64,000 nucleotides of DNA from Carya illinoinensis (Eukaryota > Streptophyta > Magnoliopsida > Fagales > Juglandaceae), in assembly GCF_018687715.1 (NCBI RefSeq), contig NC_056752.1, forward strand, positions 40,832,501-40,896,500. The letters are read 5' to 3'. Below are positions 46,661 to 57,902 of the stretch, one piece after another. Under the pieces are notes generated by a model that ran no database searches, was not told the DNA's origin, and was given only the letters and a program-made list of their open reading frames with translations. Position numbers and translations under genes: made by a program. Each line of letters starts with the position of its first letter. Positions within the stretch are counted from its first letter, which is position 1.

Positions 46661-46856
46661 GTGGGATGCGCCGGGCCCGTGCAATAGTGCAACACATGGG
46701 CGACGCTCGAAGGCCCCAGCAGCAAGCCGCTGTGGCGGGCCCTCCCCCTAAAAAAATTAATTTAATATCGTGTGGCCCATTGGACCACGTATCAGATATT
46801 AAACTGATAAGAACAGATACTACACTTGATCTTAGCCAAAAGGCCGAGAAAGGTAT
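46661..46856 (-). ncRNA. U2: U2 spliceosomal snRNA, copy 2
   Basis: Starts ATACCTTTCTCGGCCTTTTG at 46856 and is identical to copy 1 through the branch-site and Sm regions. In the 3' stems it differs by several substitutions, several looking compensatory or G:U neutral (for example GGGCCCGCCACAGCGGC against GGTCCGCTACAGCAGC). Complete USE, TATA and 3' box. Confidence 0.95.
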
Positions 46857-46879
46857 GCTTATCTACGTTGCTTGCTTCT

Positions 46880-46933
46880 CCATTTATAGATCGCCTCAAC
46901 TTCACTCTCAACGTACTTATTCGGTTTGGGACT
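46880..46933 (-). promoter_or_regulatory. USE and TATA box of U2 copy 2
   Basis: Minus strand AGTCCCAAACCG (46933-46922) and CTATAAATGG (46889-46880). Distances to each other and to the U2 start are identical to copy 1. Confidence 0.8.
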
Positions 46934-46956
46934 TTGCAGACTCCGTGGCTTTGATA

Positions 46957-47341
46957 AAGTACGTAACGTAAAACATAAATTATTGCCCTTCCGTTGGGTT
47001 ACTGGGTACCATTTGCAAGCACTTTTTTTACGTACCGCTTGATGTAAAAAATTGAGCGGACGAATTAGAAACACCATAAATGGCCACAAGTTTATGCAGA
47101 TTTCTACAAGATCTCAGGCGAGAGTATAAAGCAGTTGATTAATGACTGTCAAGGTTGCATTCTAAGCCGAACTTCGTCTGAATTGTTTCCGGTCGAATTG
47201 ACACGGAATTGAACTAGAGAACGTTCAAATACTCATGGCTCGATCCCTACATACAGATGGTATGTATATAAACTAAGAAGAAAAGGTTCGAAGTTTGTCA
47301 TATCAACCGGATTTTGAACATCTTTTAGGTGTAGACCCATT
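46957..47341. other. Spacer
   Basis: No gene recognised. Right edge of the duplicated block near 46950. Confidence 0.4.
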
Positions 47342-48249
47342 TTACCAGAAGAACCCAACACGAATGCTAATATGTAACATGGCATTCACAACAGATGATA
47401 ATAGAGCAACCCACAAAACCAACATGCTCTCGGCTGCATAATCTCTACCAATTTTCCCAAACTCAGCAGCATCTTCCATAGAAGGAAAAATTTTAACTAG
47501 GAAATCGAGAAACCCAATAGCAAAATCCATTATCCCAATTTCGAGAACTTGGGTTCCCTCTCCAAGAGTCTGAATTCCCTTGCTCCAATGGTGTCAATGC
47601 CTTCCCCAGTCCACCAATCAGTAATACCTGGTTTACCTTATCCTAAATACACAATCCACAATAAAAGATGCCAAATCTGACTCGCTAATTGGTTTACAAG
47701 AATACAACTTTCCATCACCAAGCTTCACATACGGCTTCCCCAACTTTCACCAATTCAACCAGAACCCCAAGCTTTAAAAAAATGCAGTTGGCCTCACAAT
47801 ATCCTCTTTTGCTTCCTTCATCAATTCAGCCTCGAATTTCAGCTTGGTGCGCTGAAATTCAAGAAGGGGCTTCTGCACGCATATTGCAGAAAGCAATACA
47901 AAATGGGAAGCTCCCCGATTCTTATCAGCAACAAGACTATTCTTTGTTGCCTCCTAGTTAATCTTCCATTAATCCTCCACACGCCACTACGGCTGGCTAG
48001 TCATGAGACTACAACATCAACAGAAATCCCTAAACTGTTTAAGGATTTCTCCAAAGAATCCAAATGGGTCACATCAGAAAAACACACATTCGCTCCCTTC
48101 CAACTGCTTCAAAGTCTCTTCCCTGACATTTCTACCTCTAATCCCACACTTCTCTCAAGAAACTTATAGCCTATAATATTGAAACCTCTGCTAACCAACT
48201 CCTTAACCACAAATTTTCCAATATACCCAGTTAAACCCATCACCGTCAT
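47342..48249 (-). pseudogene. DVR: Divinyl chlorophyllide reductase pseudogene, main part
   Basis: On the minus strand from 48249: a Rossmann start (GLTGYIGKFVVKELVSRGFN), CFSDVTHLDSLEKSLNSLG and DVVVSVM, then a decayed middle with stops, and a clear late block [20 protein letters not shown] followed by DAAEFGKIG and YAAESMLVL. This is the order of the plant DVR/PCB2 enzyme, which reduces the 8-vinyl group of divinyl chlorophyllides in plastids. The middle is frame-shifted and partly missing, and the C-terminus after SMLVL is replaced by unrelated residues. The N-terminal transit peptide part lies at 51356-51664. Confidence 0.88.
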
Positions 48250-48257
48250 TTATTTAA

Positions 48258-51200
48258 AGATCAGCGGAGTGATACTACTGAATTTATTTTTTAAAGAATC
48301 ACTACGTAAAAAGATTCATTACAATAAATAGAATTGTTTTGTATTAAATTATTGAAATCATAAATGAGATAGCGTAAAAGTATTTATTAAAATTTCTCAA
48401 AATTTATGTCATAAAAAAAATATAACTTAAAATCTTTATATATGAACTATGCCACTTTCACGCTTTCTTGGACTAAGTGTCGTCCTGCAGCCCTATGTTC
48501 ATAAATATTCTGATATGGGCTGGTTTAAAAACATAAAACAAACTAAAATAAGTCAATGACTCAGTAAGAAACTCATCATAATGTAAACATACTTAATATA
48601 AAGTTTTTCATAAAACATTTCATGATGAGACCTTAAAATCATGAATGCTCGTAAATATATTGACAACATGCATGACTTATCTGAATTAATTGGCTTGTTT
48701 GGCAGATTTGAATTATTTGATTGTTTTGACTGGCCAATACACTTAATCTTATGTGCAAGGTAGTGCACCGGTCCCACATCTTATAGCCACAAGGAGAACC
48801 ACCAATCTGATCTAATAAAATTCTATGGTGGATCATGCTTGAGTTTGTGACTTGCACATCCACCCTGACTGCATTGGTACTAAGCATCCGAATGGCCATC
48901 TTACTACTATGATCTTTATCTTATACTTGATTTTATAATAGCTTACATAGTTTATGAAACGTGAGATACATCATATACATAATACAAATGTAACTATAAT
49001 ATACGGAATGAGACATTATGAATGACGTACTTGTAAATATCACGACATGCGTGGTACATAAACACTGGCTTTTGGCTTTAATAATAATCAAGCTACTTAC
49101 CTCGCATAATTAATCCAATATTTCTGACATGAAATCGATCACATGAACTAAAAGAAGAGAGAAAATGTGAGGAATGCTATGAGAGGAATGAGGCAGTCAA
49201 CTATTGCCGTGGTGAACGTGTAACACGCACAATGCTAGACTTGGTATCTTGGGTTTGGCTGCTACACTTATGAAGGTTTATGGTTTTTTTCCAAATAACA
49301 TACAAAATAGAGATATTTAGAGAGATTTGATAGAGGGTACCAATGAGTTCAAGTTTGAGTTTGAGTTAGACTCGGTTGCGACCATTCAAGAAAAAAGTTT
49401 AAATTTAAAAATATGACTTAGTAGTCCATTCAATATAGAATTGGAAATGATTTAGATTACGTAGGAGATTTCAATTAGTGATGATTTTAAATTGAAATAA
49501 ATTTCTAATTGCCGATCTTTAAATTCTAAAAGAGTCTAACTCGTTCAACAAATAATATATGAAATTTAACCTAATTAATGAGCCTCTTTAAAATTCTTAA
49601 TCAATTTCAATAATTTATTACTCATGGGATTATCTAATATGGCCTATTAAATGTAATTTTTGCTAAATAAAAATTATATGTTGAGTGTTGCTTTTTGAAG
49701 TCCCACATCAAGACTCATGATTTATAAAAAGAAGGTTTAGTTTCTTAGTTTAAGTACACTAATTGAAAGCTTATTTAGTTACTTTTGACTTTAGTTAAAT
49801 TCCTCTGTTGGCTTTTTTATAAAAGGGGAAGAGGTATAAAAGTTTTGCTAGTGGGGAAAGTTTTGTGGGTGTGTTTCGGGTGAAGAGAAAAATTGTGTGA
49901 TTGTAATAATTTTTCACATAATGGATTTTCTTCTCTGAGTCTGGTAGTTTTTCTTCTATTTAGGAGTTTCCACGTAAATATATTAAGTTATCATTTTTCT
50001 ATTTTTTCTTATTATTCCTACAAATGGTAGATCCTAGGGGGTGAATTTGGAAGGTCTAAATTTCCAACAATTAGAATCAGAGCCACTAGGTTCTTTTTGT
50101 GAGGTGGAGTTTTGATATGGTAGTGTGGATACATACAGTCTAAAGAAGTTCTGTCGAGGAGATTGAAAATTTTAAGCGTGTCCATTGTAATCCTTCAATC
50201 TTTCCTAGGAACTTATTTAGTGAGGTACTATTCATTTCTATAGTAAATTCATCAAAGTAATGTCAAGAAGTGGGGTTTCAAATCCTATCAGATTTGAGGT
50301 GGAGAAATTTGATGAGAGAATCAATTTTGGCTTGTAGCGAGTACAAGTCAGGGATATTTTGATTTAATCAGAATTACACAAAACGTTGAAAGGCAGACCA
50401 ACCTCTGAAATCAACAGTAATACTAGCGACATGTGAAATGGCTAGTACAAGGAGAGGATTCGGCAAGTAGCTCCAAGTCAGTAAATGGAGATACTGGTAT
50501 TGATGTTAATATTATCTCTCTCCATAAAAAAAGAGACATGTATATCCTCATGACATAATGCTAATTTTCAAAATTGCTATAATAGATGATGTGTTAATCT
50601 TAATGGGTTCACAAATTTACAAACAGGCATTGATTTGGCACTGATGCAGGGTGTGCGATGGAAATTCATGTCAATGGCTGATGAACTTTCAGGAGAGCCA
50701 AACGTGGAAGTTACACCATAATTTTCAGTAATGTTATTTTTCGACATGGGCCGAAATGAAATGCTTTGAATTTGTTTATTCTGAGTATGTATGCTTTTAT
50801 GGTGAAGTATGATAGCGGAAGTTATAAAAATCTTCATTGAGGTAAAAGCTATGGCTGTGAGACTAGCCAAAGTCGCAAGGTGGAGATTGTTGAATGTTGC
50901 TCTTTGGAGTCCCACATAAGTAGTGAGTGAGAAAGAGGCAAGACTCATGACTTATAAAAAGGAGGTTTAGCCTATTAGTTTAAGTATACTAGTTGAAAGC
51001 TTATCTAGTAACTTTTGACTTTAGTTAAATTTCTCTATTACCCTTTTTGTAAAAGGGAAAGAGGTATAAAGTTACAGTTTTATTAGTGGAAACAGTTTTG
51101 TGGGTGTGTTTAGAGTGAGGAGAAAAATTATGTGATTGTAATAATTTTTCACGTAATAGATTTTCTTCTTGGGTCTGGTGGTTTTTTTAATATTTAGGAA

Positions 51201-51355
51201 TTTTTACGTAAATATATTGTATTTTTATTATTTATCTATTTGTTTTTTATTATTCTTACAAATAGTAGATTTTAAAAAGGTGAATTTGAGAGGTCTAAAT
51301 TTCCAACACTATCAATATTCTAATATTAGAATTAAAATTGAGCAGGGTCGTTACA
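48258..51355 (+). mobile_element. 5'-truncated Gypsy-type LTR inside the DVR pseudogene
   Basis: Ends GCAGGGTCGTTACA, like the ends of the solo LTRs at 13532 and 22589. It begins with CAGCGGA, which in those LTRs lies about 190 bp in. It also shares an ACTCAGTAAGAAAC-type block (48559) and a CTACTTACCTCG block (49092) in matching order. The left end is missing and no target duplication is visible. Part of its length is the nested element at 49679-51308. Confidence 0.5.
49679..51308 (+). mobile_element. Small defective LTR element (Copia-derived)
   Basis: LTRs 49679-50069 and 50888-51308 (TGTTGA(G/A)TGTTGCT to TTTCCAACA) flank only 818 bp. The primer-site-like TTAGAATCAGAGCC follows the left LTR and the purine tract AAGGTGGAGAT precedes the right one. 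The interior keeps a decayed gag start near 50300-50400 (FEVEKFDERINFGL). No pol is present, so it would need helper proteins. The right LTR has about 30 extra bases near 50910-50940. No exact target duplication. Confidence 0.8.
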
Positions 51356-51664
51356 CGTGGAGATGTTAATATCTTTTGGGTTTTTGTTTAAGAAGGAAGA
51401 TGGGGCGGTTTCAACGGCTGGGATAGTTGAACCTGAAATGGGGTTGAGTCTTTGGGTGCTGCATTTAAAGGATTTGGATAATTTTAGAGATGATATAACA
51501 TAAGGCATACGTGGATTTGATTGAGAAACGCGTTGAGAAGCTTTGAATCTTTGGCAGAGCATGAAGAGTGAGTAACGAGTTGGAGGAGAAACAGAACCAA
51601 AGCTACATTTTTTAAGCTCAGGTACGTAGGCTGAGCAGATCAGAGGGAAAGCTTGTAGCATCAT
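51356..51664 (-). pseudogene. DVR: DVR pseudogene, N-terminal part
   Basis: From an ATG at 51664: MMLQAFPLICSAY, a Ser-rich basic stretch typical of a plastid transit peptide, then SSFLNKNPKDINI. The last block matches the DVR sequence just before the Rossmann GSTGYIG, which resumes at 48249. The break falls exactly where the LTR ends. Confidence 0.8.
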
Positions 51665-52664
51665 TTTACAAAAGTTGAATTCTACACGTCATCTTACACC
51701 ACACATGTTATATATTTTAATATTATTTTATTATTATTTTTTATTTTATTTTATTCTTGTTAAACTAATCGAGTTGTTCTATTTATCATTTATATACTAC
51801 TTATTTATTATAAAAAAAATAAAAAAAAAATTAAAATAGATACATTGTGTGAAGTGTGAGGATGTTAAATAAAATTTTTCTTTACAAAAACATGTTTAAG
51901 AAATGCTAAAGCCACAGCAGGGATCCGACTGGGGATATCACAACGATATATATATTTATTTATTTAATGATTAAGGTGATATTTGTTAATAATATTGTGA
52001 ATTTTTTTATTTTTAAAAAATATTTAAAAATATTAAAAAATACATTAAAAAAAAACAATTTTGCACCATCGGATTCCCACGTGCGGCTGTAGAGCCACCC
52101 ATCATGTTGATTTTAAAAGAGCCATGGAAAATGGTCGTATGAAAAGGTTTTATTAACGTGAGTTCACAAGACTGACCGTTGACTCATACAAGTCCAAGTC
52201 CAGACGCAAACTAATTATATAATATCTCGTCTTTGTGGAACACCAGTTCACATTTCGTAAGGCCCCGGTATTCCATTACATAAAAGCAAACACAAAATTA
52301 ACAAAAGATAAAACAATTTAAAGTTGCAGCTAAACAAATCGGAATGCTTTGAAACTATAAATTCCACTTACCAAAAATATCGACGATAATCACGAGGTTA
52401 TGTACTCTTATTGGATTGAACAACACGCACGGTTTCAGGACATGAAACAACAGTGTTCAGACACAAATCATATTCCTCTCAAATATTAAATAACAGTTTG
52501 CACGCCGAATGGAAAAGACGGAAACAAAAAATACAGAATTCCTACTGACCACTTATTATTTGTTGCCAACAAAGATCCGTCTGAACCAAAAAAACAACAA
52601 AAACAAGAAAAAGAGGAAGAAGAAGAAGAGTATCAATGATCTGAGAAGGAGGAGGATCCTGCAG
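51665..52664. other. Spacer
   Basis: AT-rich with A/T homopolymers. 52509-52664 probably includes the 3' UTR of the small gene on the minus strand. No other gene recognised. Confidence 0.4.
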
Positions 52665-52817
52665 TCACCAGCAAGGTCGATAGACAGCAACAACGGCAGG
52701 CCGTCGTCTAGGCGGAGAACTGCATACAACCATGAGAAGCAGAACAAGGACAATCACTACGAGGAAGCCCGAGAAATCCAAACCCTCGTCCGATTCCATG
52801 CAACATGACTTCCCCAT
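52665..52817 (-). CDS. 50-residue single-span membrane protein
   Basis: ATG at 52817, stop at 52665. The N-terminus MGKSCCMESDEG is followed by a hydrophobic span at about 14-32 (FSGFLVVIVLVLLLMVV), then a Cys, a basic Pro/Arg patch (SSPPRRRP) and the tail AVVAVYRPCW. The basic patch after the span puts the C-terminus on the cytosolic side. Codon use is GC-richer than the surroundings, a TATA box lies about 85-91 bp upstream, and the 3' side is AT/CT-rich as in a UTR. I recall similar very short plant proteins with a VAVYR-type tail but cannot name a family. The overlapping antisense frames are less credible. Confidence 0.6.
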   Translation of the reverse strand: MGKSCCMESDEGLDFSGFLVVIVLVLLLMVVCSSPPRRRPAVVAVYRPCW

Positions 52818-53595
52818 GATCAACCCAGCACCACTGTATTTTTTCCAAGTTTTTTTTTTTTCCTGATGTCTTTTTATTTTGCTTGCAAGGGGAGATCGAA
52901 GTATATAAGAAGGGGGAAAGTTGACTTGGACAATTGCTTTTGCGTTAGGTGGTGGAAGCTCCTATATAGTCTACTGATTTGAATACGCGGTTTCTCTAAA
53001 TCTTCATTTTTTGTTATCTATTAAATACTTGTTAGTTGTAAAGTTTTTTTAATTATTATTACACTTTTCCCTAACTAACGTCGACTACGTCAAAGACCAA
53101 GAAAGGGTGATGCTCTCCATGGCGTCTTGAGAGACTATGATGTATTATTATGCTAAGGTTGTCGGTATATTCGTGATAGTTGGGCACGCGCACAAGACCG
53201 GCACATCACATGGCCATTTATCATAGACCAAGGAGACCACATGATTCCCAAGAAATTTTCCATTCCGTTGGTAAAAATGAAAGTATTTTGCTAAAAGAAA
53301 AACAATAAACGTAATTTTTTTTTTTTAAAGTTTGGTAAAAGGTTAATAATTGGCTGAATCATTAAAAAAAAAAAAAACATCAATTTCCAAGTAATATCCA
53401 AGGTTGACAACAATGAAGATCAGATGCATGTTTTTAATTCCGAGAGAAGATTTCTGCGACCACAGATGGCAAAGCCGTTATGGTAAGCAATATAAACCGA
53501 CATGAACATTAGTTAGATACTGAAACAACCCCTGTAACTAACGTCTTGTACGTACAAGAGATATCCTACTTACCTCAATCTGAATATGTCCTGAA

Positions 53596-53597
<2 letters not shown>
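52818..53597. other. Promoter side of the small gene and spacer
   Basis: Minus-strand TATA box TTATATA at 52908-52902, upstream of the 50-residue gene. The rest is AT-rich spacer without a recognised gene. Confidence 0.45.

Positions 53598-53649
<52 letters not shown>
53598..53649. repeat. (CT)n microsatellite
   Basis: About 26 CT units, just downstream of the NAD(P)-binding gene. Confidence 0.95.
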
Positions 53650-53652
<3 letters not shown>

Positions 53653-53783
53653 CGTAAGTTGTGCACATCGATTTTCAGGTTTCAGCCCATAAGAAGCTTC
53701 ATGGCCAAGCTCTCTGGGTATGCAGTGCCTAAAGCCAGATCTTTTTTCGGTGTCAGTCCCAACAATGAGGATGGATGCAACAA

Positions 53784-56700
53784 TTACTCGGATACTCCAA
53801 GGAAATCAGAGAAGCTTGAGTATTTTGGCTTCCATCCTATTTCCTCACGAGTTTTCAAGTTGTTCAATCTTTTACCTAGTGGATCACTAGTGCCTGCAAA
53901 AACAAGAGATGCAACCAAGGTGAGTCTCAGAATTTAATAGCACGAACAATTGATTCATATTGAAGTCTCGGTGAGAGCCAGGGGGGCTTACCTGTAAAGC
54001 CCTCAAACTTTTTGCTGAATTTTCCACTTTTAGCAACTAAGTCCATTACTTCCTGCCTGCCAAGAAAATAAAAAAATCAAGGTTGGCATATATAGAAAGC
54101 CCCATGGTGACAAGTAAGAACAATCTAATTGGCAGTATATCATTAGCTACATGGAAACGATGGGACTATAAGCTGAAATCATGAAATTTTGGATTGAAGT
54201 CTTCAAGGAGCCACATAGTTAAAATATACTCGCAATGTAAAAAAATAATATAAAATACCTGGATAAAGGATGATTATCACAACCCAAAAAAATACGGCCA
54301 TGAAAATTCTTCTTTAAGATCGCAACTGAAAGGGAAGCCGCATCCTGTCAAGAAAGTACACAGGTCAGAATAATACCGGTATTTTAATGTCATCCCGGCA
54401 CCAAGTCACATTATAGAATACTAGAGCCAGAGGAAATGCCAGATGCATGCAAAGATAAACCAAATCAATCATGGGACTCAAAAGCGATTCCTTCTTCTTT
54501 TAACATAAAATTCAGAAAGCAGGGTAAGATAAACTCACAGAAAAAAGAAAATAAAATTCAAGCCTTCAAGAATTGAAATACATATTACAAGAAAAGGATA
54601 CGGAATCTGCCTATAATTCATGAATAATAAACAGAGAATGAAGACATTTGCCACCTCATAGTGTATAAGATTCAGGATGTGATCTGGACGAGCTTCAACA
54701 GTCCCTTTTTCTAACCAATAAACATGTGCACCTCTATCTGCTTTGTGTACATAGTTAAGTTAATCCTATTGACAACTTATCACCGAAATTTCTTGTACAA
54801 ATTTAAATGGAATTTTCACAAGACAAGTATCAACAAGGATATGTAAAGTCCTGCCAATCTAAGAACACAACCACCAAATTCCAGCACTACATTTTCTGCT
54901 TTTAGAAGGACATCTGTTCTAGGGCTCCTCCCAATAGGTACTGCCGGTGTGTCCTGCACAATAAGAATGTCAACACATTAAAACATGACAAAACTCTACA
55001 TGAAATAAGTTTGTAAACCACATAAAGTCACAGAAGGCAACATGCACAATGCATTCAGTACATTACAAAAGAAAGCTGACCATAGGTTTCTGAAAGGCAA
55101 CTTCATAAGTCAATGCAGAGAACAAAAAACCCTTTCATCATTCTAACAACAGAAAAATGTTACCAGCAGAACCGTGTGTTATGTTAGATGTAACACCTCA
55201 TCACATGGTCCATTGTCGTTGCAATCATATGGTGCAGAGCTTGATGTAAATAAGAAAGAACCTTCACCATTCCAGTTCAATGCAGCCACCCTGCTTGGCA
55301 CATAGCCAAAACCAATAAGGCAAACACACAACTTCAGATGAGTAGACGGTAGGATGAATTACAAACCAGAGGGAATGAATGGGTCAACTCTTTGGCTAGG
55401 TAGATATTCATGGAACCAAGACTAGCTGCCCCTATAGAGCCTCCTACTGTAGTGTGGTTCTATTAACTCTTACTGCCCCTTAGACAGCCTATAATAGGAT
55501 ATTTAGCCGGGTGCCAAAGGTAAGCTCTATTCATGTGAAGGAGCATTAAACAGGGATATAGAGACCTTTCTTGAGCAAGATATCAAATACTACCCTATTA
55601 CATAAAAATGCATCATCAAAACCATATATACACTCTCACAAGATATTATCATCAACACGATGTGTCCATAAACCATATATAGGCCTTTCTTTGGCCGGAT
55701 ATAAACACCTAACAGGCAATCATTTTATTTACAAGTAAATCCTATTACAATTGGGGAAAAAGGTAAATCCTAATACATCCATGTCATATCAGGAAGCTAG
55801 TTTAAATTGAGCTGTTCTTAGGTAATGATTCTCAAAGCTTCCCAGAGATTCTCAAACCTTACCTGACATCACCGGGATAGTCTGAAGTTTGGTAAGGAGG
55901 AGCACAGAAAATGACATACGGAAACCTGTGTGTCGCTGTAGTCCCCTTCAAAGATGGATTAATGCCCATCTTAATCAATTCATCATGGTGATCAGTGGAA
56001 ACCGTTTGCCCAAAAACTTGACAACCTGGATGTTCCTGCTCAAATATAATACCCCCAAAGCTTTAGCATTTTTTTTTTTTTTAACCATAGAACACCTATG
56101 TAATGTACCTAGGAACAATCGCAAGCAGCTTCTGCCAACTTTTATAACTAATATCCAAATGTACAACAACGAATTGCTAAATACTCTCCCAATACCATAC
56201 AAAAGAATCTATTTTAATCATGATTAATACCAGATACACTCATGGGTTGTGTCGAGCGCTCTTTTTTAAAAGAAAATTTTAAAAAAGAGCGAGGTCTTCA
56301 AAAATTAATTTTCTCAGTGGCTCTATATTTTCTCAAAAAATAATGGACGACGCTTCAATACTCTATGTCAAGTATCATTTCATATACGTACAAATTCACA
56401 TGCCGATAAATGTTGTAAAACCAGATTGAAAAATAAAAGTAAATCAAAAGAAAGATAAACACTGACTTAAAAGAGGTCAAATAGTTCTTATATAATACCT
56501 CCCGCCATTTTTCTGCGACTAAGCGACCCAGAACACCAGGTCCGACAATCAGCAGGTCATACTCGCCCACCAAACCAGAAGAAGCAGCCTCTACTGCTTC
56601 GTTTGCTGCAGCTTCAACAAACAATCAATCAAACAACCTACATTAAAAAAGGCTTCTCTAACGTTTCTTGAAGGGAAATTTCACTCTAGTGCGCCCTCTT

Positions 56701-57056
56701 TGGTTACAGGGACCTAAGTCAGGGTAGCAACCGGTTGAATCATAAATCATGTAGTGCGATTAAATACTTGTCCCAAACCAACTACAAAAGAAGCAAGAAA
56801 ATCTGCTTAAGTGAGAGAGCGAGAGAGGGGGGGAACCAATGGTGGAAGAAGCGTTGAGCTGGAGGGGCTTGGCCATGGAACAGCGTTTGTTGATGGAATT
56901 GGGATTTTTGAGGAGCGACGCCGAGCGTTTCGAGACGGCAGGGATTGATGAGAAAGGGAAACCAGATAGCTCTGAGGAATGTGCAACGAGTCTCTGAGTC
57001 TGAGCCGTCGTCGAAGTGCCGGTGGCGGAGGGTGTGGCACACGCAATGGTTCCCAT
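53784..57056 (-). CDS. NAD(P)-binding Rossmann-fold protein, nine exons, plastid-type N-terminus
   Basis: Exons (minus): 57056-56837, 56605-56499, 56035-55863, 55290-55197, 54953-54843, 54744-54655, 54344-54259, 54056-53992 and 53893-53784. All phases agree and give 351 residues. Residues 1-75 are Ser/Thr/Ala-rich, a likely plastid transit peptide. The dinucleotide-binding motif is LLIVGPGVLGRLVAEKW (GxGxxG type, here GPGVLG). Then come VFGQTV, HRFPYVIFCAPP, FLFTSSSAPYD, VLRLAGLY, HVYWLEKG, ILNLIHYEDAASL, GCDNHPLSRQEVMDLV and the C-terminal EEIGWKPKY. This is an atypical short-chain dehydrogenase/epimerase layout (YeeZ-like). Substrate unknown. Intron 5 has AT-AC ends. A plus-strand open frame at 53659-53937 is only the shadow of the last exon. 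Confidence 0.93.
54745..54842 (-). other. U12-type AT-AC intron (intron 5 of the NAD(P)-binding gene)
   Basis: Minus strand: exon ..GGACTTTAC, then intron start ATATCCTTG, and intron end AACTTAACTATGTACAC before AAAGCAG. ATATCCTT is the consensus U12 5' splice site. AACTTAAC at 54761-54754 resembles the U12 branch site TCCTTAAC, with its A 10-11 nt from the end. The 98-nt intron ends in AC. Removing it gives AGLYKADRGAHVYW in phase 0; no GT-AG alternative keeps the frame at that point. Confidence 0.88.
56257..56291. repeat. Perfect inverted repeat in intron 2
   Basis: CGCTCTTTTTTAAAA and its exact complement TTTTAAAAAAGAGCG enclose a 5-nt loop, in the intron of the NAD(P)-binding gene. Confidence 0.8.
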
Positions 57057-57865
57057 ATATCACGACTTCCGAGGGATAAAAAGGGCAAGTAGTCCAGCGC
57101 GTATTACGAACTTCTGCAGATAAATTTCTGTGCGAGATAGAGATCGGATATTTATGTTTACCAATCATTGTACTACACGTGGCTTTTAGATTAATTGACC
57201 TTGTTACGGCAATTTACGGACCCTTACCAATGGATTTTCTACGTCGACCTTGCATGTTGTAATGGCGAAGAGTTAAATTTTCAGCTCACGTCAAATAAAG
57301 AGTGAAAATCAAATTTTTTAAATAATAATATTTTATTAAGTTGTTTAGCAGCAGTGTACTACTAATAACTTTATTATTTGAAGAAAATTTTTATTTATCA
57401 TTTTTATATTAAATATATAATATATAAATGATAAGTAAAAAAATTTAATTAATTTTAGAAAAATAAATTTAAAAAATAAAAGAGTTAGAGAAAAAAGTGG
57501 TATACAGTAAAGCTCTATTTTAAAATTGAGATCTATTAATCATATTTTTTTATATATTTTTTATATAGTCTATTAATGATTAAAATAATTATTTTATATT
57601 AAAAATCTGTAAAAATGTCTTTATAAAAAATTTTTGTTTAAAATATAATAAGTATGGTGGATTTGATTTGCTTGCACTTCTCAATTCGATTGCTCCACCC
57701 TTTTTCTTTTTCTTTTTCTTTTTCTTTTTTCCGATCTTATTATTAGTTATGATCAACCGCCACCAACTACCGCCACCTATAACATAATAAATAAGAGCTT
57801 TCAACATGTTTTAGACAAGGTGGGACATCAACTTCCACTGCATTTATTATACCTTTAGGATTCAG

Positions 57866-57902
<37 letters not shown>

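Noticed and set aside
53659..53937. Plus-strand open frame of 92 codons
   Set aside because: It is the antisense shadow of the last exon (53893-53784) of the minus-strand NAD(P)-binding gene, whose reading frame and splice sites are clear.
56782..57168. Alternative minus-strand frames at exon 1 of the NAD(P)-binding gene
   Set aside because: Only the frame from 57056 joins exon 2 in phase; the others end in the intron without a usable donor.
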